NCBI GenBank assembly: GCA_949358305.1
Contig: OX442321.1
Location: forward strand, 1 to 64,000
Source of the DNA: Strigamia acuminata
Taxonomy: Eukaryota; Arthropoda; Chilopoda; Geophilomorpha; Linotaeniidae
Direction of reading: 5' to 3'
DNA length: 64,000 nucleotides
The notes under the pieces are model-generated. The model worked only from the letters and a program-made list of their open reading frames with translations, had not been told where the DNA came from and searched no databases. Both the position numbers and the translations under genes were made by a program. Each line of letters starts with the position of its first letter. The first letter of the stretch is position 1. Positions 53,757 to 64,000 of the stretch are shown piece by piece.

Positions 53757-55582
53757 TTAATTAATTTCCACTAATTTGGACGATCTTCGAAATCGTCGGT
53801 GCTGGACGCCAAATTCGGCGTGTTCGCGTTGCAGTTGTTGCCTGGCAACTTGGCGCAAATCGGCCGGCGAAATGATTTCAGTGTTGGATGAAATGTCTCC
53901 GGCGTCGATCGGCGTGTGTCGATGGACGGAATTGGGCGACTGCGTCGACAGAAACAGCTGAGGGATCGATGTGGTCGCCGGCACGCGAACTCTTCCGCGC
54001 ACCTCCGCGTCGGGAGACGGCGACGGCGGGAGTGAAAAGAACGTTTGCTGCGACTGTGGCTGCGGCTGCGGCGGCGTCGTACCGATCACGGGCCGACGGC
54101 GAACGGCGAACGGCGAAACGGTGTTGTCGGACTGAAACGCGGTCGACGAAGCGGGCACTTTCTTGCGAATCACCTCCTTTTTGACGACGAATGTGGTGGG
54201 CGGTCTAAAGGTGGTGGCGATTCGTTGCGGTTCGAGCAGACGTCCGACGGTGCTCGCCACCGGGAACGAGGTCGATTCGAGAGGCGTGGAGATGGAAGCC
54301 CGGGTTCTCTCGTTAAAATTGGCCGTGGGACGTTTCTTTTTTTTCGGCACGATTTCCAAATGCGACGAGGCGGCGGGAGAAGCGGAAAAACTATTTGAAT
54401 CCGAATTGATTCGCACTCGTCGTCGTTCGGAGCGAAATTGGCCGACGGGAGGAGAAAGGGAAGGAGGAGGAGGAGGAGGAGGTGGCGCAAGTTCAGATTC
54501 GGGTTCGGGTTCGTGTTCTTGAACCGGAAGTTCGGTCGACGGACGAAAGCGGCGCTTGAGAACTTGGGTGCGACGACCTTGAGGGGTTTGCGACGACTCG
54601 AACGTGGCTGAAAAAGACGAGGTGGTCGGGGACGAAAAGAAATCGTTGGGCGCGATGCTCTGTCTCGTTATCGGTGACGGACGAGCAGTGAACGACTCGG
54701 GGGGAATGAACACGACCGAATTGGGCGCGGGCGCAGCTGCGGGCGGTTCTTCGTCGGCGAAATCGGGTCGAGACTGACGAGGGGACGAGGGGACGAACGA
54801 CGAACGGTGCGGAAATCGATCGTTGTTGTCTCTGGGCGATTGGGTAACGAACACATTTTGCGAATCGCTGAGAACGGCGGCCGGCTGGTGCAGCAACGGC
54901 GGAGCGAACGATTCGGCTCGGACGAATGGCGGCGGCGGCGGCGGCTGCGGCAGCGGCGCTCGTTCTTCGGCCTCGACTACCTCGTCTAAAAAGTCGTCGT
55001 CGATCGGCGGCGGTGGAGGTCGAGTGGGCGGAGGTCGGGTCGGCAGAAGACGAGTCGAAGGTCGCGTGAGAGCCGGTCTAAAGATGGGTTTCGGCGAAGG
55101 TCGAAACGTTTGCTGCGGCGGCGTCGGAGGCGGGGGCGGGGGCGGGGGCTGCGTCGGCGGGAGCCTGGTGGAACCGACGACCAGGTTTTTCCTGTTGTGC
55201 GTTGTTTTTCGGCGAGGCAACGTGACGGGCGGAGGCGCGAAATCGAACTCGAGTTCCTCGGAGGAGGTGGGCGGGCGCCTGTAGAACTGCGCCTCGTCGA
55301 ACGGCAAGGGCGCATCGCCCGGAAGAATGTTTTTCGTGATGATGAGATTCATGTGCCGGTCCAAATCGTCGTCGTCGTACTCGTCCAAGGACGCGTAATC
55401 CGACCACCACTGATTCGAAGCTCTGTCTCTGTCGTCGTAATCCTGAGCTCGAACCGCGCACACAACCACCGACAACAACAATACAAATAAATGCAAAAAG
55501 CTCTTCTGAAATTGATCGCAAAAGCATCGAATCAGAAATTAAATTCCTAATAATTAATTACCTTCGGCAGAATAATTACCAT
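53757..55582 (-). CDS. Secreted proline-rich protein, family not recognised
   Basis: There are two exons. A 21-bp first exon (55,562-55,582) encodes MVIILPK. A single large exon (53,757-55,505) continues KSFLHLFVLLLSVVVCAVRA, so together they make a clear signal peptide with likely cleavage before QDYDD. The protein is about 589 residues. The mature part starts acidic (DEYDDDDLDRHMN), then is dominated by Pro/Thr/Ser/Arg low complexity with PPPP runs (near residues 125, 160, 200 and 345). Basic clusters such as RRKTTHNRK and PKKKKRP could be processing sites. The C-terminal part, DAGDISSNTEIISPADLRQVARQQLQREH, looks more ordered and ends RRFRRSSKLVEIN. There are few cysteines beyond the signal peptide. 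An extracellular-matrix or cuticle-like role is possible but not shown. Confidence 0.75.
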
Positions 55583-56069
55583 GACGAATGTCTTTACGGA
55601 GCGAATTATCGCGTGCTTATCTCGTTAGTGTCTGCTTTACTTCTAATTCCTCAACTCGATCTACAATTGTAATCGAGGTTGCAGCTTCCCACCACTCACA
55701 ATTCGCCCTCGGTTTCGTCATGCATTCTCGTTGCACCTCAGCATTCCTTGCTCCAAATAACCTCTCTCCTCTTCTTCTTCTCTCTCTCTCTCTCTCTCGG
55801 TTCACAGCAATTAAAACTAAAACTCGTGGAAATTCATTCTTTACTCGACTTACAGCATTTTAATATCATAATTCGAAATGAAATGAAACGGAGAAATTAC
55901 ATTATTTTTTTAAAGCAGAGGATTTTTTTTTTTAAATTTTTTTTATTTTAAATCAGAAACTTGTCTGACTGGACCGCCCTCCCTGCGGCTGTAGGTCACC
56001 GTTAAAAGGAGAAGACGGACCAAAAAACGTTCCGACCTTTTTTAAAATTTATTATTCTTAAATGAAATG
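55583..56069. other. Intergenic region, proline-rich gene promoter and USP39 3' flank
   Basis: Contains CTCTTCTTCTTCTCTCTCTC near 55,770-55,800 and AT-rich sequence near 55,900. No gene is seen. Confidence 0.45.
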
Positions 56070-58412
56070 CTATTTCAATTTTAAAGATGATTCGTCTTTG
56101 GTGGCCGCCACTTTGTCCTCGCGCTCTTTCCTCAGCTCGTAGATCTGAATGTAGGCTTCCGACAGCGTGATCATTTGCGGAAGAATTTCCGTCACGTGCA
56201 AATCTTGCATTTCGAACCATTTTCCCGTTCCCTGAAATTAACGTAATATGGAGGTCATCATTTTTGCAAAACCATGTTGTGGACTAGTTCCAGTTAAATC
56301 AAATCTTTCGCTTTCTCGTTATTCTACATAACTTTGCGCGTACTTGAATTTTAAAAACAAAAATCGCAAACGACCTACTTTCTGTAAAATATGCATGCGG
56401 TATGTTCCTTTTCCAGCTTGCGGGTCCCCGTCGTGCACGATGTTGGCCAACAAGTCGTAACTCGTGTTCGACATTGTCGCTTTAATTTCGGGACTTAAAA
56501 TGTCTCCCAAATCGATGTTCCTGCGCAAAAAACACAAAACCACAAAATTATAAGTAAGTAAATAAGTAAATAAATAAATAAACTATTAAAAACCGGTTTG
56601 CCTTCGCGGCGTTATACTAACGAGGTCGACCAGAATTTATCAATTTCTCTTCAATATCAACGAAATAACATCACGTTCGTAATTTTTTTTATTTTTATTT
56701 TTATTTTTATTTTTAATTTTATTTTTCTCATCCGAACGAAATGGACGCATTTCTGGTTTGCTGGTTTCATCCACCCCCGTCCCACTGACCCTCGATGTCA
56801 ATCTTAGCAAATTTTCTTGAACTACGGACTCGTTTCGAGCTGCGGGGGTGGATTATTCACCTCAAAAAGGTCAAGGAACTGAACGTCTCTTTAAACCGCC
56901 CTGAAGGACGAAGGCAAACCGCATTACTCGCGATATACTCACTTGATCGGGAAATTGACGATGGTCGGATTCTTCTCGACAAAAAAAGTATTTTTCGTGA
57001 ATCTTTTGATGTAAAGAATGAGGTACGGTGGCAATTTGGTGATTTCGAATCGCTTGAGCGTGGAATCCTTGTAGGTCTTGTACTCTTTCTCGGTGTTGCC
57101 ATTGAATTTGGCCAAAATGTTGTAGAGCGGCACCTGCGGGATGATATTCTCGCGCAATTCGTCTTTAAACAGCGGCGGTGGAGGAAGGTCGGCGGTCAGG
57201 TATAAAAACGACGAATCTTCCACCTTTTCTGTAATAAACAATACATTATTAAAATAAAAATTAAAATTAAAATTAAAATAAAATACCTTGGAATTCTTCG
57301 GATTGAAGCAAATTATACTTGTGATGTTCTTCCTGCGAAATAAATTGATCTTTCTTTCGTTTATTTCATTTGATTGTATAATGTATTTATTACCATTTCG
57401 ACGGGCGGCATTTTCTGCGAATAAATTCTCATTTTTCCGCGGAACGTCCGGTAGACTATGCTGCTGGTCGTCTTGGACGTGCCGCCGAGCGCCAGGTGAA
57501 GGGCGTTCAAGAACCACGAGAGAAAATTGATCGGATCGCCCTGTTCGGTGATTTGAAAGCGTTTGTGACTGCACAGCACGACGGCCTGCAGCATTTCGTG
57601 GGGACTGACGTGCGCTTTGAAGTTGCACGGATTCCAGAGTTTGCGTAAAAGTTCGCCGAAACGCTGCACCAAGAAGAGCATGTTGTCGCCCGGCGGCCGC
57701 CGTATTCGCCGATAGCTTTCCTCGCGCAAAAAATAATTGCGCAGCGGCGGCACGTGCGACAACGCCTGCAGGACCACGTTGCAGTAATCGTTAGCTTTGA
57801 TGTTGTTCAGCCCGACGATACCCGGCAGATACGTCGTGCCGTCTATAGCTCGCGACAATTTATCGTTCGCCTCCAATTTGCGGATGTGTTGGATAGTGAA
57901 AGTGGGTTTCAGCACGTACTGTCAATTGGAAATTACATTAAATTAAATTAAATCAAATCAAATCTAATACCTTTATGTCCTCCAGGGAGGAATCGATGAT
58001 TTCGTAATTGTCCGGCAAGCAATAAAACTTGAGCGTTTGTAAATTAAGGAAAACGTGGTGACCGACTTCGACGCTGTGCGTGTTCGCGTGAGTGTTCGTG
58101 CCTCGACCCTGGAAATATTTGCCGCACACCAAACATGCGTACACGTTGATCCTGGACAGAGATACCGAGCAGAGTTTTTCGAAATCGAAATCCAACACAT
58201 GCCTGTTGATCGTGTCCAGATACGGGCATTTTCGGCTTTTGTTGTTTTCGGCAGTCCGCCGAATTACGGCTGAAAATCAAACGTAATATTCAAAAACAAT
58301 CGAAAAATCATCTTATAATAAACTTACATTCGCGCGTATTTTGTTCCGATTCGTCGTCCGAATCTAATTTGCGTTTGACACCCGTCGATGCGACGGGAGA
58401 AGACGACGCCAT
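56070..58412 (-). CDS. USP39: USP39/Sad1-like splicing factor (inactive ubiquitin protease)
   Basis: Starts MASSSPVASTGVKRKLDSDD. The zinc-finger UBP domain has CPYLDTINRHVLDFDFEKLC, VYACLVCGKYFQGRG, HHVFLNLQTLKFYCLPDNYE and SSLEDIK. The USP fold follows: TTYLPGIVGLNNIKANDYCN, where the canonical catalytic Cys position is Asp. It continues VSPHEMLQAVVLCS, FLSWFLNALHLALGGT, YLTADLPPPPLF, LPPYLILYIKRFTKNTFFVE, TYDLLANIVHDGDP and a GTGKWFEMQDL to YIQIYELRKE tail. USP39 lacks deubiquitinase chemistry and helps recruit the U4/U6.U5 tri-snRNP to the spliceosome. The vertebrate RS-rich N-terminal extension is absent here. Sequence is colinear with the family to the end. Confidence 0.96.
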
Positions 58413-58679
58413 TTTTTGAAAAACGCGTATACTACGCATACAGCGAATCCTGATAACTAACTTTGCAGCCGCCTGGCGAGCGTTTTTAGAAATAAAAACC
58501 GAACAAAAACAACAACTTATTGAAATCAATTCACACTCGTTTATTTAAGAGAGTTAAGCAAATCGTATAAATGATCTTCGATACATTTTTTATACACAAT
58601 ATAAGGCCCCTTTGGAGCAACGACTTTTAACCTTTTTTTTAAATTTTTATTTTATTAGTATTATTAATCATTTTTATTT

Positions 58680-61600
58680 TCAACTAAGCAAACTGCGAAT
58701 TTCCTTGTGCAAATAGCACAGAAAGTCCACGTACGACGGACAGTTTTCGCTCATGCCTTTATCTTCGACCAAAAAGTGTTTGAATACCATTTCTAATTTG
58801 TCGCGTTGCTTCACGACCGTCAACTGCAATACAAATACAAATACAAATAGAAAACTTCTCTTTCGTTTTTTTCGCATCAACTTACGCGCATATATCGCGG
58901 ACGTTCCGACTGCACTCGTTGTACGATGCCGCGCACTCGCTGAGACAACGGGTTGTCTAAATCGACGAGTTTCGTCTGGAATTGAATTGAATTAAATTAA
59001 ATTAAATTAAATTAAATTAAAAATTAAAATACAAGTTCGGTTACCCTGTCGATGTCCAATTGCGAAACGGACTGAACGCCAAACACGTTCTGCAGCCACT
59101 CCGGCGCCACGCTCGCTCCGACCCACATGAACATGTAGATGCCGTTTTCTAATAAATACGCTCCGTCGTCCTGCAGTTTCTCGTAACTGCATCGCAAAGC
59201 GACGGGGAGGGAATCGACGTCGTCCATGTCTATGTCGTGAAGCGGCAACAGGCGCGGATAAAACAAACCCATCGAGCTCGACACATCCATGCTCGACAGC
59301 GACAGCATGACGAAGCTGCGATCGTCCGTCGTCATCTCGGATCCTCCGGCGATCGGGTCGCTTTTCAACACACAATTTCCGTAGAGCGGAAGCAATTTCA
59401 TACATTCGGGCAGAATGAGTTGTCCGGCCAGCGATGGACTCGCACAATTCTTGCGATAACATGCCAGGATCTGCGCGCATTTGTTCACAAACTGTTCTTT
59501 CACGGTTTTCGGCGCCTGCTCCACCAGTTGCCTCAGCGCTGACAATAGAAAAATTGACACAATACATTTAATTAATTAATTAAATAAATCTTTTAAAATT
59601 TTAAATTACCGCTTTTGGCGAAGTAATTGATGATCGTGTCCAACTCGCAATGGCGGTACAAGTCCGCCATCTGATTGCACGTGTTGAGCGACAGGTTGTG
59701 AATGCGAAGTCGTCGCTGACCGGCCACGCTCGTGAACAAGATGGCGGTTTGCACGTACACCGCATCCTCTTCCGTCAGTTTGTCGTCGTGTTTGATTTCC
59801 ACGGTAATCGCCTTGTTGCAATCGACCGACGCCAGCTCGACGTCCGTCGTGTTCGACATGTAATAACTACCGAAAAATTCCGTCGGCCGAACGCCGGTGC
59901 TGGTGCGAACTCGCATGACCGCATCGAACGCCGTGCCGCTCTCGATCGTGCGCTTGAGGTCTTCGAGGAAACGCTCGCCATCCACGTCGGCCTGGAAATA
60001 CGTGTATTTGAAAATCTGGCCGCCCGTCAGTCGGCTCACTTGTCCGATGGTCGCCAGGTCCACGTACGACGTGGGAAACGTGAACAGGTCGACGCTGCAC
60101 GCGCTCGCCACGCAATCCTGGCCCAGTTGCGTGTAATAATTCGACTGCGGCATTAAAATCGTCTGCCAAATTAAATTTAATTTAATTTAATTTAAATTTA
60201 AAAGTATAATTTTAATGTGTAAACCTTCTCTTTATCCGTGCCCAGCAGTTTGCGATCGTCGCGGGCGCGAAGTTTGCCCGGCGCTTCCGCGATCGGCAAC
60301 GTCGAGTGAAACACCAGCAGTTTTCCGGCGCAGTCGGAAGCCTTGAGCGCCTCGAGACCGGCCTGGATCGCCGGACCCAAGATCGTCTCGGTGTCGCGCG
60401 AGTCGGCGAACGCCGACTGAATCTGCTCCATCAGACCGTCCATGAGCGTGGCCGCCTCGGCCGCGTCCACCAAAAACCCGTCGAGCAATGGCATGAACAC
60501 GTCGTGCACGTCCGACACGACCATCATTTGCGGCTGAGCTAAACTCGCCTTGAGATTGTAGAAATGAATCGCGTTGCTGTACGTGATGAATCCCACTCGA
60601 GGAGTTTTGCCGTTCTCTCGCGGCAGCGATCGGACGATGCTCTTCATGTTGGCGCACACCAAGTTCACCATCCCGCTCTTCACGCTGCTGTACGACACGT
60701 CCATCACGAAAATGATGGCGGGCGAGTTTGGGAACACGTCATTCTACAATTTTCATTTTGAAATTTTAATTTTATTTTAATTTCAATGTCATGCAATTTC
60801 ATTACCTTGCAGTAATCTTTCGTCGCCACGAATTCGTACGATCCCAAACAAAGCTCGGGTCTTTCGAATTTATCCAAACGTTGACCGGTGTGGTCGAGGT
60901 GCGCGAAGTACTCGGGCGGCACTTCGGTCGTTCCCTTGCAGAAGGCGCACTGAAATCGGCGACCGCCGTCCACAAACTGCATGAACGGACACATGTACGC
61001 CTTGCATCGCACGCAACGCACGGGCCCCATCTGACCGAGTTCCACCACCGGCGGTGCAAGCTGAAATATTGCAACAGCATTTTAAAAAAAAATAAAAAAG
61101 TTGAACATAGAAAGAGATTCACCTCGTTGGGATGAAGTTTGGCAAACGGACTGACGACGACGGCGAACGGAACGGCCGACTGCTTCAACACGTCCGGACT
61201 GGTCGGCACGCTGTACATGGTGGCGCGCATGAATCGCGGATTGCAATTGCCTCGATCCTCGGTCACAAACTCGGTGGTGACGAGAGGCGGTATTTGTCCT
61301 TTCGCGTTGGTCACAAACACCCCGCTTCTGTTCTTGCGATCGTCCTGGATCACTTGAATCTTCAACACAATCAATCAATTAATCAATCAATTAACATTAA
61401 TATTAATATTAATCATTTACTTGACTAGGCATTTGATCGGGATCTAATCGACGCGACTGCTGATACGGAAATTGTTGTTGTTGTTGTTGTCCGGGTGCTG
61501 CAAACTCGTTATTCTGCGCGGCGGGATAACGTGGACCGGAAGGGATTTGATTCATCGTGGGTGCTTGATTCGTCCACTGAGGAGGAGGCGCACCGTACTG

Positions 61601-62347
61601 GTCCGGCATCTGGCTCGGCATCTGGCCCGGCATCTGGCTCGGCATCTGGCCCGGCATCTGGCCGCCATTCGCGTAATAAGGCGGTTGCTGAGATTGCACG
61701 AATTGGGCCCCGTCGCCGAGTCCGGAGTGCACGACCGGACGACCCAAATTCATATTGGCCATGCGATTCGTCATCACGTTCGGGTCCATCTGTTGCTGCT
61801 GCTGTTGTAAGTGGTGGGGGTGTTGTTGATGGTGCATCGGCGGCGCATCACCGTGCGCCGGAGGAAGCGGAGGCGGGCCGTAATTATGTTGAATTTGTTG
61901 TTGTTGCTGGAGATTGGCGGGTCGCGATTTCGGCGGTTGCGACTGATGATGGTGTTGCTGTTGATGATTTTGTGGCGGCGGCTGCGGCGGCGCGTAGTTG
62001 ACGAATCCGTTCTGACTGCTACCGTACGGATCTGTGGTAGCGAATAAACGTTTAGCAACACGTTGAAGAAATAAAGAGAGAAACGTGGAGAAATTACCAA
62101 TTTGAGATGGCGGATGGTGATAAGGCGCAGCCTTGGACATGGGTTGACCGTAATTCGGTTGAAGTTGCTGCGTGTCGAATCCCGCCTGAAGTGGCGGCTG
62201 CTGAGGCTGAGACTGAGGCAGAGACTGAGGCTGAGGCTGAGGCTGAGGCGGCTGCGGTCCCGCACCAGGCTGTGGCATTAAATACGTTTGGACGTGGGTA
62301 TTCATCAACTGCGGGTTCATGGTGTCCGTTGTTCCTCGTACCGCCAA
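58680..62347 (-). CDS. SEC24: COPII coat cargo adaptor Sec24C/D
   Basis: The N-terminus is Pro/Gln-rich and disordered ([34 protein letters not shown] repeats) and ends [10 protein letters not shown]. The Sec24 core follows: [35 protein letters not shown], the zinc finger [19 protein letters not shown] with FQCAFCKG, and a trunk with [16 protein letters not shown] and [20 protein letters not shown]. The beta-barrel and helical region has [13 protein letters not shown]-like and [41 protein letters not shown] and [15 protein letters not shown]. The gelsolin-like domain has YPRLLPL and [10 protein letters not shown]. It ends [20 protein letters not shown] to SLLS. Sec24 selects cargo at ER exit sites with Sec23. 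Motifs such as [13 protein letters not shown] match the C/D subfamily. The start could be at 62,347 or at the MNPQ codon 27 bases inside. Confidence 0.96.
61610..61665 (-). repeat. Short coding tandem repeat in the Sec24 N-terminus
   Basis: GCATCTGGCTCGGCATCTGG-type units of 12 bp (encoding PSQM/PGQM) repeat about five times within the disordered region. Perfect triplet periodicity keeps the frame open. Confidence 0.7.
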
Positions 62348-62805
62348 ATTATTCGCACAAGTTGAATTCGCAAATCTTCTCCGATGTTTGTAAATACTAG
62401 ATCAAGTTAACTAACGTCAACACGAATCAAACTCGGAGAGTGTAAAATGACTGTGCCACGTCAATGATGAGTGCGCATGCGCGCTAATACTCCCGACAGG
62501 TGGCGCCGAGACACGCGAGGTTTTCGAGAGAAATTTTTATTAAAACAAATGAAATGAGGCATAGTGAGATATATATGTGTATATATATAAATAAATAAAA
62601 ACGATATTTATACATAATGATCAAAAATTAAACGTGCAATGAATCGAAGCACAACTAAGTCGGGGAAAAAGAAGAAAAAAGGAAAAAAGACGAAAAAGGA
62701 AAAGGAAAAGGAAAAGAAAAGGAAAAGGGGAAAGAAAAAGAAAAAAAAAAAAGAAAAAGAAGAGAAAGGAAATAAAAAGGAAAAACAGAAAAATGTGTGG
62801 AGTCA
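62348..62805. other. SEC24 promoter side and SIRT1 3' flank
   Basis: Contains a purine-rich run, GAAAAGGAAAAGGAAAAG, at about 62,660-62,790 and ATATATATAAATAAATAAA near 62,580. No gene is recognised. Confidence 0.5.
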
Positions 62806-64000
62806 TCATAAATGCTGGTCGTCGCGTAAATCACCCACTCCGCTGTCCTCGCCGCTCGCACTCGCGTCGGTCTGATCGATTTCCGTTCTAGAAACGCAGC
62901 AATTCTTCTCGGCGGTCTCTGCAGCAGCGACAATCTCCGCACCGTTGAATAAGTAGCAGTTTGGAGGACTGAACACGTACGACCCGGCTAGAACATGTAA
63001 ATGAAATCAAAGTCCGATCGGAATTAATTAATTAATTACTTCTATATTATATATACCCGGTATGTTACACGAAATGTTCTTAGATCTGAACATGTCGACG
63101 TGTTCCTCGCAAGCAACGTCGCTCGATTCGAAATTGTGCAAATGTTTCAACTCCTCCGACGTCTTGTCCGGACTCGCGGGACTAACAGCCGCGCCATCCG
63201 ACGATGACTTCTTCGTCAACGCGTCGATGGGAATTTCGGCGATTTGATGCAACTTGTCGTTCCGCGCGATCTGGTTCCACCCGGCGCCGAGTCTTTTGAA
63301 AACAATTTCATTATTTTGCTTCAATTAAATGAAATCAAATATTTACTGACCGAAGACAAATTTCGTTGATGATCACGTCGCAGTCGCCGAGCAATTCCAC
63401 GTCGAACGTGACGTGCTTGAGCGGTTCCCGATTGATCAGTATTTGCGGCACGTCCACGGAAACCGAATCTAATGGACGAACGAACAAAGCGAGTCATTTT
63501 AATTGTTTTTAAAATTTTTCCTTTTCATTATTACGTGGGATGAGCGCGACCGGACGAACTTTGAGCGACGAACCGATCACGATCAACAGATCGCACTCGT
63601 CCTTATCCTGCGCCATAGTGCTGTGAAACTCGTCGGCCAGACCTTCGCCAAAAAACACAATGTCGGGTTTCATCACGGCCATCATCACGCCGTCATCGCT
63701 CGAATCTCCGCATTTCGGACACTTGGGAATATTCTGCTTGAAAATGTCGTCTTTGATCGCGTGCGAATCCACTTTGAAGCAACATTTCGTGCACGTCGCG
63801 GTCGCGAACGAACCTAGGTAAGGAGAACGTTTTAGAGTGAAAAAATAAATAAACAAAAGTAAATGTGCATTTACCGTGGCACTGAATGACCCTTTCGATG
63901 TCGGCGATCTGCTCGAGAGTATCGATATTTTGAGAATAATTGCGCAACAACTTGCCGTGTTTTTCCAAAAGTTTGATGAACCTGTGACTGAGCGACGGGT
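62806..64000 (-). CDS. SIRT1: SIRT1 deacetylase, C-terminal part (5' partial)
   Basis: The gene runs off the right edge. The visible part starts [20 protein letters not shown], then [20 protein letters not shown], with the catalytic His in QCHG split by an intron (donor at 63,874). Then [20 protein letters not shown] and [10 protein letters not shown] form the Cys4 zinc site. [59 protein letters not shown] and [15 protein letters not shown] complete the NAD-binding core. The C-terminus has the SIRT1-type regulatory segment [14 protein letters not shown], then DDQHL and a stop at 62,806-62,808. SIRT1 is an NAD-dependent protein deacetylase. The C-terminal tail is much shorter than in vertebrates, but the essential SPPNxYxFxGAE motif is present. 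Confidence 0.96.

Noticed and set aside
54045-55490. Plus-strand Gly/Arg-rich frames opposite the proline-rich gene
   Set aside because: Mirror of poly-proline codons on the other strand. The signal peptide and splice signals support only the minus-strand gene.

Overview
The window is nuclear DNA from an invertebrate animal. Genes have many short introns (mostly 40-150 bp, AT-rich, GT-AG), lie close together on both strands, and encode animal-type proteins: IKK, PARG, ASH2L, PAQR3, an AAK1/BMP2K kinase, SIRT1, a selenocysteine glutathione peroxidase and fibrillin-tail exons. I cannot name the species. A sponge or other early-branching or compact-genome marine invertebrate would fit, but that is inference.

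The window has two halves. Positions 1-35,490 are a repeat and transposon graveyard. In order they hold: a hAT-type MITE with a perfect 8-bp target duplication (122-513); about 5 kb of a palindrome-rich repeat family (about 980-5,980); a Ty3/gypsy element with a very long Arg/Ser-rich Gag and no integrase or 3' LTR (6,955-13,472); broken fibrillin-tail exons (13,562-14,526); and a broken gene of the NRF-6 (nose resistant to fluoxetine)/acyltransferase-3 family (15,320-17,338). An apparently intact Copia element follows (17,904-22,899), with two LTRs identical by eye and a 5-bp TSD. After it comes a second, mosaic copy of the NRF-like region (to about 26,900), carrying a TTAA-flanked foldback element, a perfect 31-copy 21-bp minisatellite, an EGF exon and another foldback. 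Next is a pyrimidine tract, then six palindromes of about 102-bp period rich in TGACGTCA, interrupted by a complete DIRS-type tyrosine-recombinase retrotransposon (28,423-33,265). The array resumes briefly, and a 1-kb purine tract closes the block.

Positions 35,495-64,000 are gene-dense and largely repeat-free. Minus-strand genes: IKK kinase (35,495-38,244), PARG (38,416-40,626), ASH2L (41,814-44,091), PAQR3 (45,185-46,392), AAK1/BMP2K kinase (47,038-50,714), cyclophilin (52,146-53,013), an unrecognised secreted proline-rich protein (53,757-55,582), USP39 (56,070-58,412), SEC24C/D (58,680-62,347), and SIRT1, whose N-terminal part runs off the right edge. Plus-strand genes: ribosomal protein eS24 (40,782-41,499), TIMM23 (44,201-45,152), and glutathione peroxidase with an in-frame UGA and a candidate SECIS element (50,956-51,854). 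Three head-to-head pairs share intergenic regions of 109-241 bp (PARG/RPS24, ASH2L/TIMM23, AAK1/GPX). TIMM23 and PAQR3 converge with only 32 bp between stop codons.

The genes are housekeeping and signalling functions (chromatin, ADP-ribose metabolism, NF-kB-type signalling, secretion, endocytosis, splicing, mitochondrial import) and do not form one pathway. The least ordinary material is the palindrome array with flanking Y/R tracts split by the DIRS element, the minisatellite apparently seeded from an adjacent intron, and the recoded peroxidase.
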